Shown here: positions 7,345 through 14,573 of the stretch, one piece after another
Layout: each line of letters starts with the position of its first letter
How positions within the stretch are numbered: position 1 is the stretch's first letter
Source: CAYNYM01 sp049366815
Lineage (GTDB): Bacteria > Desulfobacterota > DSM-4660 > Desulfatiglandales > HGW-15
DNA: 20,704 bases
Assembly: GCA_049366815.1 (NCBI GenBank)
Contig: JBMNCO010000048.1
Location: forward strand, 1-20,704
Direction: 5' to 3'
Notes under the pieces: model-generated
Told to the model about the DNA's origin: nothing
The model's input: only the letters and a program-made list of their open reading frames with translations
Database searches by the model: none
Made by a program: the position numbers and the translations under genes

Positions 7345-8580
7345 ATGAAAAGAAAAAGCAAGGGGTTGTACGGGATCTTCGTTTTTATTTTGGCGGTGGT
7401 TTTCCTTGCAGGTATTGCCGATGCCAAGAACCCGCCACCTAAAGATAAAATCGTCATCGGCCAGGCGATCGCTCTTTCAGGCCCCTTGGCAGCGGGGGTT
7501 GCCATATCAGGCGGCAAAATCTATGAACTGTGGGTCAACGAGGTCAACAAGAACGGCGGGATATATGTAAAAGAATATGGGAGAAAATTGCCGGTTGAGC
7601 TTAAACGATATGACGACAAGAGTGATATCGGCACCATGACGACCCTCCTGGAAAAGCTCATCCTAGAGGACAAAGTTGACTTCATTTTTCCTCCATGGGG
7701 AACGGCCTGGCTGTTCGCAGCGGCACCGATCGCCAACAAATACGGGTACATTCTCATTGGCGGCCCCGGCGGCGCATTGAAGTTGAAAGAACTCTCCCTG
7801 CCATACTTTTTTCAGGTCTTGAATTGCGCTGACACGCAGGCCCCAGCCCTGGCTGAGATCTTTAAGGAGGTGGGCGTTAAATCGGTTGCAGTGGTATATC
7901 GTTCAGACCTTCACGGCATCGAGTATGGTGATGCCTTTATCCCCTATTTCAAAGAGAAGGGAATCGATGTCAAGGTGAAAAAGGGGTATCCGCCTGATAT
8001 TAAGGACATGTCTTCGCTTTTGAAAGAAGCCGAATCTCTCGATGTGGATGCCTTTGTGGCTGCCTGTTATCCGGGTGGCGGTATGCTCCTCAGCAGCCAG
8101 TCAATTGAGCTCGGGATCAATTTCAACGCATTTTTCATGACCGTCCTTCCTTTTTCTCCTCCCCTTTTTAAAGGGACTTTCGGGGAAAAGACTATTGAAG
8201 GTGTGATGGGCGGTGGGGCCTGGAATGCCAAAAGCTCTCCCGGCGCCAAAGAGTTTGTTGATAAATTTGTGGCATTTCATGGTGAAGAACCTGACTACTG
8301 GGGCGGATTGTTTTACTGGTCATCGCTTGAGCATTTCCAGAAAGCAATCGAGAAGGCCGGAACCCTGGACCAGAAAAAGATACGGGATATCATGGCCACA
8401 GAGAGATTTGACACTTCCCTGGGACCCTACTGGTATGACAAGAACCGATTTTTCGTAAATCATCCCGGCGAGATTGGTCAGTGGCAAAAGGGCGTGTTTG
8501 AGGTCATCGATCCAGGGCCCAAACGCACGGCGCCACCGGAATATCCAAAACCGCCCTGGCCCATACCTGAAAAGAAGTAG
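7345..8580 (+). CDS. Liv-type ABC transporter periplasmic substrate-binding protein
   Basis: A 411-residue exported protein. It starts with a Sec signal peptide: MKRKSK, a hydrophobic core, and a cleavage site at about 27 (ADA before KNPPP). The mature protein opens with the family hallmark IVIGQAIALSGPLAAG, followed by a type-I periplasmic binding fold (GGIYVKEYGRKLPVEL, then DDKSD and the LEKLILEDKVDFI segment). The ribosome binding site GAAAGGAGA precedes the ATG. It belongs to the branched-chain amino acid binding family, whose members in anaerobes often bind aromatic acids, dicarboxylates or amides. The C-terminus is Pro-rich (PPEYPKPPWPIPEKK). It precedes livHMGF, separated by a 174-bp structured gap, and is probably the substrate-recognition part of that transporter. 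Confidence 0.93.
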   Translation: MKRKSKGLYGIFVFILAVVFLAGIADAKNPPPKDKIVIGQAIALSGPLAAGVAISGGKIYELWVNEVNKNGGIYVKEYGRKLPVELKRYDDKSDIGTMTTLLEKLILEDKVDFIFPPWGTAWLFAAAPIANKYGYILIGGPGGALKLKELSLPYFFQVLNCADTQAPALAEIFKEVGVKSVAVVYRSDLHGIEYGDAFIPYFKEKGIDVKVKKGYPPDIKDMSSLLKEAESLDVDAFVAACYPGGGMLLSSQSIELGINFNAFFMTVLPFSPPLFKGTFGEKTIEGVMGGGAWNAKSSPGAKEFVDKFVAFHGEEPDYWGGLFYWSSLEHFQKAIEKAGTLDQKKIRDIMATERFDTSLGPYWYDKNRFFVNHPGEIGQWQKGVFEVIDPGPKRTAPPEYPKPPWPIPEKK

Positions 8581-8590
8581 GAAAAAAATA

Positions 8591-8667
8591 AGCGGTCTGC
8601 TATCAGCATTCAGCACTCAGCCTAATGCCCCTTGGCTTTGCATGGCTTTTGCTGACACCTGACCGCT
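8591..8667. repeat. REP-like imperfect palindrome after the binding-protein gene
   Basis: AGCGGTC (8591-8597) pairs with GACCGCT (8661-8667), and TCAGCA (8603-8608) pairs with TGCTGA (8650-8655), separated by a symmetrical 5-nt internal loop. The left arm runs into three related heptamers (TCAGCAT, TCAGCAC, TCAGCCT). This is the look of an extragenic palindromic repeat and could act as a 3'-stabilising hairpin that keeps binding-protein mRNA more abundant than permease mRNA. It has no clean T-run, so full termination is unlikely. Confidence 0.55.
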
Positions 8668-8681
8668 GAAGGCTTTTAGCG

Positions 8682-8744
8682 TGAATCCGGGGATGCTTAT
8701 TACCTGATGAGCATTAGGTAATCGGCAAGCTTTGGATTCAGGGA
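8682..8744 (+). promoter_or_regulatory. Nested hairpin leader reaching the livH ribosome binding site
   Basis: Three nested complementary segments are visible: TGAATCC (8682-8688) with GGATTCA (8734-8740), GCTT (8695-8698) with AAGC (8727-8730), and ATTACCTGAT (8699-8708) with ATTAGGTAAT (8713-8722; nine Watson-Crick pairs plus one G-U) around the tetraloop GAGC. The base of the stem touches the AGGGA (8740-8744) that serves as livH Shine-Dalgarno. It may reduce livH translation or serve as an RNA regulatory element. No known riboswitch class is recognised. Confidence 0.45.
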
Positions 8745-8754
8745 ATCAATCTCT

Positions 8755-9624
8755 ATGATAACAACCATTCTGGACATCGTGATTTCCGGCTTGTTACTGG
8801 GCGGAATTTATGCAGTAACCGCGGTAGGGCTCAGTCTGCAATACGGTGTGGCCCGTGTGCTGAATGTCGCCCATGGCGAGTTTATCATGCTGGGGGCTTT
8901 TACCACCTGGTCCTTGTACACCGCCTACGGGATCAATCCTTTGGTTTCCTTGATTCTCAGCGGGCCGGCGGTATTCGTGGTGGGCATTTTCCTTTATAGA
9001 ACCCTAATTATCCGCTTGCGTAAGATTTCGCCCACAGCGGGAGCCTTTGAAGGAAACTCCATGCTGGCCTGTTTTGGTCTTCTTTTTATCATTCAGAACG
9101 GGGCCATTTTGATCTGGGGAGCCGACATCAAAGGATACTCTTATTTGGCATTCCCGGTGAATATCTGGGGAGCCAAGTTTGCCGCCAATCGGCTCGTCAC
9201 CTTGGCATTTGCACTGGTGATCTGTCTGGTTTTCTACCTCTTTTTGTCTCGTACCAGAATGGGAAAAGCCATCCGGGCGGCGGCCCAGGATCCGGATATT
9301 GCAGGGCTTATGGGGGTCAAAATCAACCAGGTGTTGGCCCTGTGCTTTGGGTTTGGCGCCCTGATGGCCGGCCTGGGCGGTGCCCTCATCAGCATGTCTT
9401 ACAATGTTCAGCCTACCATGGGGTTTGAATACACCATGATCGCCCTTATCGTAATTGTTTTGGGTGGACTGGGCAGCATCCCCGGGAGCCTTGTTGGTGG
9501 CCTCATCCTGGGCCTGGTGGGAAGCATCGTGACTCGTGTCGAGCCGGGTTTGGCATTGGTCGCCTATTACGTCATCTTCATGGTTCTGCTTCTGGCAAAG
9601 CCAACGGGCATTCTGGGAAAATAG
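8755..9624 (+). CDS. livH: Branched-chain amino acid-type ABC transporter permease (LivH)
   Basis: A 289-residue inner-membrane permease with about eight hydrophobic segments. It has the LivH opening (SGLLLGGIYAVTAVGLSLQ, then GVARVLNVAHGEFIMLGAF), the cytoplasmic coupling segment TRMGKAIRAAAQDPDIAGLMG, and the closing GGLGSIPGSLVGGLILGLV. Length is normal. The start ATG has only a distant AGGGA (10 nt), which lies at the foot of the leader hairpin. It forms the transmembrane pore with LivM, whose gene starts 4 bp downstream. Confidence 0.95.
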   Translation: MITTILDIVISGLLLGGIYAVTAVGLSLQYGVARVLNVAHGEFIMLGAFTTWSLYTAYGINPLVSLILSGPAVFVVGIFLYRTLIIRLRKISPTAGAFEGNSMLACFGLLFIIQNGAILIWGADIKGYSYLAFPVNIWGAKFAANRLVTLAFALVICLVFYLFLSRTRMGKAIRAAAQDPDIAGLMGVKINQVLALCFGFGALMAGLGGALISMSYNVQPTMGFEYTMIALIVIVLGGLGSIPGSLVGGLILGLVGSIVTRVEPGLALVAYYVIFMVLLLAKPTGILGK

Positions 9625-9628
9625 ACAA

Positions 9629-10579
9629 ATGGAAATTTCGAAGAGAAAAAACAAAAAGGCTCTCGGCACGGCTTTCGTTTTGCTCATACTGATTCTGCTG
9701 GCGGTCACACCTTTTATTGCGCCGGTATATACGACGATTCTTCTCACCAGCATTCTCATGTACATGACCATCAGTGTCAGTTGGACCCTTTTCTCCGGCC
9801 CCACCGGTTACATTTCACTGGCCTCGGCCGCTTTTTTCGGTGCGGGGATCTACACCTCGGCCGTATTGGGAATGCTATTGCCGTTTCCGTTGGTCATTGC
9901 GCTGGGTGCGCTGTTCAGCGGCTGTCTTGCCCTTCTGGTAGGCATGTTGACTTTGAGGCTGAAAGGCATCTATTTTGTAATGTTCACCTTCGGCCTGGTG
10001 GAACTCCTCCTTAATTTCATCTTGTGGTGGGAGTTCGCCATCACGAAAACCACCGGAAGAGTGGTTCCCCCCATGTCGAACACGACAGTTTATTACGTGA
10101 TGCTCTTAATTTTGGTTACTCTGGTTCTGACCGCTTTTTTCATCAGACGCTCCAGATTCGGGCTGGCCCTGGAATGCATCGGTGAAAACCAGGAAGCCAC
10201 GGCCCATACAGGGGTCAACGTGACCGCATTAAAAGTCATCATTTATGCGGTCAGTGGGTTTTTTATGGGGGCGACAGGGGCTTTGATCGCCACACGGTGG
10301 ACCTATATCGATCCTAAAATTGCTTTTAATCCGCTGATTTCCTTTATGCCGGTGCTCATGGCCATTTTTGGTGGTATCCGTCCCTTGTACGGCCCTATCA
10401 TCGGAGCGGCCATTTTTACCTATCTCGAGGAATTTCTCATCACCCGCTTCCCTTATCACTATATGCTTATTTTTGGAATTATCATGTTGGTTGCCATTCT
10501 GTATATGCCGAACGGGCTGGTGGGACTGGCCGAGCAAATATGGAAGGGACGTTCGAGGAGGATCCATGCCGATACTTGA
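9629..10579 (+). CDS. livM: Branched-chain amino acid-type ABC transporter permease (LivM)
   Basis: A 316-residue inner-membrane permease, partner of LivH. Basic N-terminus (MEISKRKNKK) followed by many hydrophobic helices. LivM marks are GPTGYISLASAAFFGAGIYT, LTLRLKGIYFVMFTFG, the coupling segment SRFGLALECIGENQEATAHTGVN, and IFGGIRPLYGPIIGA. Start choice: ATG 9629, 4 bp after the livH stop; a longer frame upstream would run 90 bp into livH. The Shine-Dalgarno is weak (GGGAAAA), consistent with translational coupling. It overlaps livG by 14 bp. Confidence 0.94.
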   Translation: MEISKRKNKKALGTAFVLLILILLAVTPFIAPVYTTILLTSILMYMTISVSWTLFSGPTGYISLASAAFFGAGIYTSAVLGMLLPFPLVIALGALFSGCLALLVGMLTLRLKGIYFVMFTFGLVELLLNFILWWEFAITKTTGRVVPPMSNTTVYYVMLLILVTLVLTAFFIRRSRFGLALECIGENQEATAHTGVNVTALKVIIYAVSGFFMGATGALIATRWTYIDPKIAFNPLISFMPVLMAIFGGIRPLYGPIIGAAIFTYLEEFLITRFPYHYMLIFGIIMLVAILYMPNGLVGLAEQIWKGRSRRIHADT

Positions 10580-11306
10580 GGCCAAAAGTGTGACCCGGCA
10601 TTTCGGGGGGTTGGCTGCGGTTTCCAATGTGGATTTCGAGCTGATGGAGGGCGAGATCCTGGGTCTGATCGGCCCCAATGGCGCAGGAAAGACCACCCTT
10701 TTCAATTTGATTTCCGCCGCACTTCCACCCCGATCAGGCAGCATAACGTTCAGGGGAAAAGAAATTATAGGCCTCAAACCTCACCAGATCTGCAGAATGG
10801 GAATTGCCAGGACTTTTCAGACAGTAAAGGTCTTCAGCAATATGTCTGCATTTAAGAACGTACTGCTTGGAACCTGTTTTGGGCTTGAAAATCGCATGAC
10901 TACCACAGACGCCGCAGATAAGGCGCATGCTTTACTGAAATTTGTAGAACTGGCTGAGTCGGCGGAAACTGTAGCAAAAGATCTGACATTGGCCAACCAG
11001 AAACGACTTGAAGTGGCGCGTGCATTAGCCACCCAGCCGGAGGTGTTGCTCCTGGATGAAATGATGGAAGGGCTGAACCCCAGTGAGGTCGCCCGAGCGA
11101 TTTCACTTGTCAAAGAGATTCGGGATCGAGGGGTTACGGTGATCATGATTGAACATGTGATGCGGGCCATCATGTCCATATGTGATCGGATCATTGTTCT
11201 CCATCACGGGGCTAAGATTGCCGAAGGCACCCCCGAAGAAATTTGTGCCAAACGTAAAGTGATTGAGGTCTACTTCGGAGATCGCTCGGATGCTAGAAAC
11301 ACATAA
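10566..11306 (+). CDS. livG: Liv-type ABC transporter ATP-binding protein (LivG)
   Basis: A 246-residue ATPase. Walker A is GPNGAGKTT, Walker B is VLLLDEMMEGLNPSE, and the switch histidine is in MIEHVM. The ABC signature reads LTLANQKRLEVARAL, lacking the usual SGG/SYG core, which is typical of one LivG branch rather than obviously inactivating. Start choice: ATG 10566 has GAGGAGG about 5 nt upstream and begins inside the end of livM (14-bp overlap); longer in-frame extension into livM is not protein-like. The gene overlaps livF by 17 bp. With LivF it should form the heterodimeric motor on LivHM. Confidence 0.94.
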   Translation: MPILEAKSVTRHFGGLAAVSNVDFELMEGEILGLIGPNGAGKTTLFNLISAALPPRSGSITFRGKEIIGLKPHQICRMGIARTFQTVKVFSNMSAFKNVLLGTCFGLENRMTTTDAADKAHALLKFVELAESAETVAKDLTLANQKRLEVARALATQPEVLLLDEMMEGLNPSEVARAISLVKEIRDRGVTVIMIEHVMRAIMSICDRIIVLHHGAKIAEGTPEEICAKRKVIEVYFGDRSDARNT

Positions 11307-11994
11307 TATTCAGGCCTTTTATGGTAAGTCCCAGGCTTTATTTGATGTATCCGTAAAGGTTGAAAAATCCGAAATTGTCGCTCTGATAGGGTCAAACGGT
11401 GCGGGAAAGACCACGCTTCTCAAGACCATATCCGGCATGCTTCGCCCGTCTTCCGGTCAGATTGAATTCTTGGGACGGCGGATTGAGGGGTGGCCTTCTT
11501 ACACGGTAGTGGATAAAGGAATTTCTCACATACCGGAAGGGAGAAGGCTGTTTCAAGATATGTCGGTCCAGGAGAACCTTGAAATGGGGGCCTATCCACA
11601 GCGGACCTGGAGACAAAGGCGAAGTGCCCTGGAGGAGGTCTACCGCATCCTTCCTGTGCTGAGAGCAAGAAAAGGACAGATGGCCGGGACCTTGAGCGGC
11701 GGCGAACAGCAGATGGTCGCAATGGGACGTGGCCTGATGTCACAGCCCAAACTGTGTATGATCGATGAGCCTTCTTCCGCCCTTGCGCCTGTCATAGTGG
11801 ATGAGATCTTTCGGATCATTGTTGACTTGCGGGAGCGGGGTGTCGCGATTTTTTTGGTGGAACAAAACGTGCGACGTACGCTGGAAATTGCCGATCGCGC
11901 TTATGTGATGGAAAACGGAGAGATCATCCTGAAAGGGGACAGTGAAAAACTCCTCTCGGAAGACCATATTCGCAAGGCCTATTTGGGACTTTAA
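11290..11994 (+). CDS. livF: Liv-type ABC transporter ATP-binding protein (LivF)
   Basis: A 234-residue ATPase, the normal LivF length. It opens with LETHNIQAFYGKSQAL and has Walker A GSNGAGKTT, the LivF-specific ISHIPEGRRLFQDMSVQENL, a full ABC signature LSGGEQQMVAMGRGLM, Walker B LCMIDEPSSALAP and the switch region FLVEQNV. Start choice: ATG 11290, inside the livG end, with GGAG about 9 nt upstream; an extension to 11263 has no family match. It closes the transporter part of the operon; 131 bp with no obvious terminator separate it from the decayed AOR gene, which has a strong ribosome binding site. Confidence 0.95.
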   Translation: MLETHNIQAFYGKSQALFDVSVKVEKSEIVALIGSNGAGKTTLLKTISGMLRPSSGQIEFLGRRIEGWPSYTVVDKGISHIPEGRRLFQDMSVQENLEMGAYPQRTWRQRRSALEEVYRILPVLRARKGQMAGTLSGGEQQMVAMGRGLMSQPKLCMIDEPSSALAPVIVDEIFRIIVDLRERGVAIFLVEQNVRRTLEIADRAYVMENGEIILKGDSEKLLSEDHIRKAYLGL

Positions 11995-12125
11995 TCGTGG
12001 TACCTTCTGAATTGGCTGGGTGATCGACAACTACGGTTTCATATATCGAAAACCCTCAAGACCATTTTCAATCTGTTGCATATGGACGGTTTTTGACAAA
12101 AATAAGCCAAGGAAAGGAGGCATAG

Positions 12126-13724
12126 ATGAAGTTTATACGAGTAAACATGAGCGAGAAGACCGTTAAGGTTGAAGACGTGCCACCGGAATACAGGATACTG
12201 GGTGGCAGAGGGCTGACATCCGTCATGATCAACAAAGAGGTCCCTCCGAGATGTCACCCCTGTTGGACCTGAAAATAAGCTCATTTTTGCCCCCGGTCTG
12301 TTAAGCGGCACCCCCCCTGGTCAACACCAACCGAATCTCCATAGGAGCCAAAAGCCCGCTCACCGGGGGCATCAAAGAGAGCAATGCTGGAGGAACCGTA
12401 TCTGCCGCCCTTGGCCGTTTGGGGATTAGGGCGGTCATCATGGAGGGTCAGGCCCCGGAAGAAGAAATGAGCTTTCTTAGGATAGATGAAAAGGGGGAAG
12501 CAACTCTCATCCCGGCCTCGGACTACAAGGCCATGCGGACCTATGGTCTCGTGGAAGAGATCCTTGAGACTTACGGAGAGAAGACCTCGGTACTCTGCAT
12601 CGGGCCGGCGGGTGATTACAGACTCGCCTCGGCTTCCATACAGAGCTCTGACATTGACGGGCGCCCCTGCCGGGCGGCAGGGCGGGGAGGTCTGGGCGCA
12701 GTGATGGGCGCCAAGGGTCTCAAGACCCTCATTGTCGATCAGAGAGGGCAGAGTCCCGATCCCATCGCCGATCCCGAGGCCTTCGAGGCTGCGGCCAAGG
12801 TTGTGGCCAAGACCATAAAAGAGGACCCCATGAGTGGGGCGGGATGATGCCCGCCCTCGGCACCCGGGGTCTCGTGGCACCTGTCAACTCCCTGGGGGGC
12901 TTTCCCAGCTATAACGCCAGGAACGGGATGTTCGACGGCTGGGAGAAGATCAGCGGTGAGGCCATGGCCCGGCTTCTCGGGGAACGGGGCGGGAAAATGA
13001 CCCACATGGGCTGTGCGCAGTGTATCGTCCATTGCTCCAATGAATTTGTGGATAAGGATGGAAAGCATGTCACCGGTTCCCTGGAGTATGAGACGATCTG
13101 GGCCATGGGCGGAATGACGGGCATCGATGATTTGGACACGTTGCCCGCCTTGATTTTCTATGTGATGACATCGGCCTGGACACCATGAATACGGGTGTGG
13201 CCGTTGTTGTAGCCATGGATGCCGGGTACAAGGCCTTTGGGGATGGGGAGGCAGCCATAGCGATGGTGGAGGAAGTGGCGCGGGGTACGGCATTTGGCAG
13301 GATACTTGGAAACGGCCCGGCCGAAGTATGAGGGCATTTCAACAACCCCCGATTCCCGGTGGTCAAGGGGCAGAGCCTTGCGGCCTACGATCCAAGGGCC
13401 ATGCAGGGTAACGGTGTAACCTTTGCCACGTCCCCCATGGGAGCCGACCACACGGCAGGGAATCTGGTGGGGGCCTATCTGACCCAGCAGCTTGATCCCT
13501 TGAAAGAGGAGGGACAGGTTGGGGCTTCGAGAGAAATGCAGATTGCCATGGCTGCATCTGACAGCACGGGAATGTGCTTTATGGCGGCTGCAGGCCTCAC
13601 GTCGCCGGAAGGGGGCGAGGCCTTTCTTAAGGCACTCAATGCCAGGTGCGGGACCGAGCTTGGACCGGAGGACTTGTTTGCCATGGGCATCCGGGAGCTT
13701 CGGAACGTAAGGAAGGGTGCATGA
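12126..13724 (+). pseudogene. Aldehyde:ferredoxin oxidoreductase (AOR) family pseudogene
   Basis: Family features remain in pieces: N-terminal ILGGRGLTSVMI, VGPENKLIFAPG, ISIGAKSPLTGGIKESNAGG, the iron-sulfur segment CAQCIVHC (CxxCxxxC), LEYETIWAMGG, LCDDIGLDTMNTG (fourth cluster Cys plus pterin-binding motif) and ATSPMGADHTAGN. Lesions: an extra base near 12249; an extra C in the C7 run 12311-12317; a one-base loss near 12844-12848; another near 13153-13158; an in-frame TGA at 13329-13331. The C-terminus stops early (about 533 codons against roughly 600) and its last eight codons come from the 66-nt repeat. A strong AAAGGAGG (12113-12120) precedes the ATG. An intact enzyme would oxidise aldehydes to acids with ferredoxin at a tungsto- or molybdopterin, so it duplicated or complemented the NAD-linked aldehyde dehydrogenase. 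Five separate lesions argue against sequencing error, although the C7 one alone could be. Confidence 0.9.
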
Positions 13725-13762
13725 TTTCCTTTCGAATTTTTCAAAGGGCTGAAGTGTTACGA
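13697..13762 (+). repeat. 66-nt dispersed repeat, copy 1 (forward)
   Basis: This segment matches the reverse complement of 20625-20690 at 63 of 66 positions; the three differences are all transitions. Similarity stops sharply at both ends. It begins inside the AOR pseudogene, supplies its last codons (LRNVRKGA and stop) and continues 38 nt past the stop. Within it CCTTT and AAAGG arms flank a 10-nt loop. Because the non-coding part is as conserved as the coding part, this is DNA-level repetition rather than protein conservation. Confidence 0.85.
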
Positions 13763-13872
13763 AATTTCTCAATTGCCGACAAACGACGTGGGGTAGGGAT
13801 GCCCATATTGTGCGCCATTCCGATCTGTTCGATCCTTACAGGCACATGAAGATCTATCAGGCCCTGCTCTGA
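13763..13872 (+). pseudogene. Unidentified protein-tail remnant behind the repeat
   Basis: Directly after the repeat one frame stays open to the TGA at 13870-13872 and reads like a real C-terminus (DAHIVRHSDLFDPYRHMKIY, then QALL and stop). It has no start codon with a ribosome binding site and would need to read through the repeat. I do not recognise the family. It is not the usual AOR C-terminus. It suggests that another gene was broken at the same point, but chance cannot be excluded for about 36 codons. The stretch 13873-14056 after it holds nothing I can name. Confidence 0.3.
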
Positions 13873-14056
13873 AATGGGGGCAAATCAAAGTATGTTTCGG
13901 GAAAGTCTCATCGGAAAGGAGCTTGTCAAAAGGGAAAATGCGGGTTTTTGAGTGTGAGCTATTCAGCTGTAAACCCTGATGTTATGTGCATGAGCTGCAA
14001 CTGCAAGATGAGCAGAACAATATGACGGGGCCGGTGGTGTGGGGTATTTCCCGGCC

Positions 14057-14083
14057 AAAAAGGGGCGACGCCTCCATCGCCCC
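14057..14083 (-). terminator. Intrinsic terminator of the flavoprotein remnant / glycosyltransferase transcript
   Basis: On the - strand GGGGCGA (14083-14077) and TCGCCCC (14068-14062) form a perfect 7-bp GC-rich stem with an 8-nt loop, followed at once by five T (14061-14057). It lies about 40 bp past the recognisable end of the flavoprotein remnant and in the right orientation to end transcription from the glycosyltransferase as well. Confidence 0.7.
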
Positions 14084-14123
14084 ACAAAATATATAAGAGT
14101 GGTCCATGATCCTGTCGGGCTAA

Positions 14124-14519
14124 CCCCATGGTCCCTCGCCGGGCCCCTTGCTGCCGCTACGCGTCCAAAGACCAGACAGTCACGGGTGGCATTACTGCCT
14201 GGATGAACCGGCCCGCGGATAGCGCTGGAGACCTCACCAGCCGAATAAAAGGCCTTGATGGGGCTGTGCTGCAAATCGATAAAGTGGTCGTTGGTGTGTT
14301 GATCTGAACGCCGCCCATAGTGTGGTGAGTTTTCGGCCAAAGCCGCATGCTGTAAAAAGGTGGCGTCCCCTCTGCCTTGGCATCCTTTTGGAAAGGTCTG
14401 TAAAAATCATCATTCTTGCCATTCTGGTCGGCAATTCCAATGGCATAATGGCATTTTTTCAGGATGGCGTCAGCGCGGATATTGCGGTTGGCAAGCTCAT
14501 TTTTAATACTCATTGGCAA
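14124..14519 (-). pseudogene. C-terminal remnant of a fumarate-reductase-like FAD-binding protein
   Basis: Two overlapping - strand frames together give the C-terminal end of a flavocytochrome c / fumarate-reductase-type flavoprotein. The first (from 14519) has PPFYSMRLWPKTHHTMGGVQ followed by INT. After a frameshift near 14285-14300 the second continues with IDLQHSPIKAFYSAGEVSSA, then VHPGSNATRDCLVFGRVAA, the FAD-binding end of the family (AGE..G..H...R......DCLVFGR). The preceding part is compressed and probably damaged too. The N-terminal FAD-binding Rossmann part (about 350 residues) is absent: the glycosyltransferase gene lies directly upstream. The gene's terminator seems preserved at 14057-14083. 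An intact protein would be a soluble or exported reductase/dehydrogenase for an enoate-type substrate. Confidence 0.72.
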
Positions 14520-14573
14520 GGGTGGCTCTTCTGACAGAAACGGGTGGTTTCATCCGCATCAGTGGGCTTTGAC

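Noticed and set aside
9004..9804. 266-codon antisense frame across livH/livM
   Set aside because: Mirror of membrane-protein codons; polar, His/Gln/Asp-rich, no family features.
14029..14056. GGCCGG/CCGGCC inverted repeat beside the flavoprotein terminator
   Set aside because: Six-bp arms with a 16-nt loop in GC-rich DNA; no supporting context beyond the better hairpin next to it.
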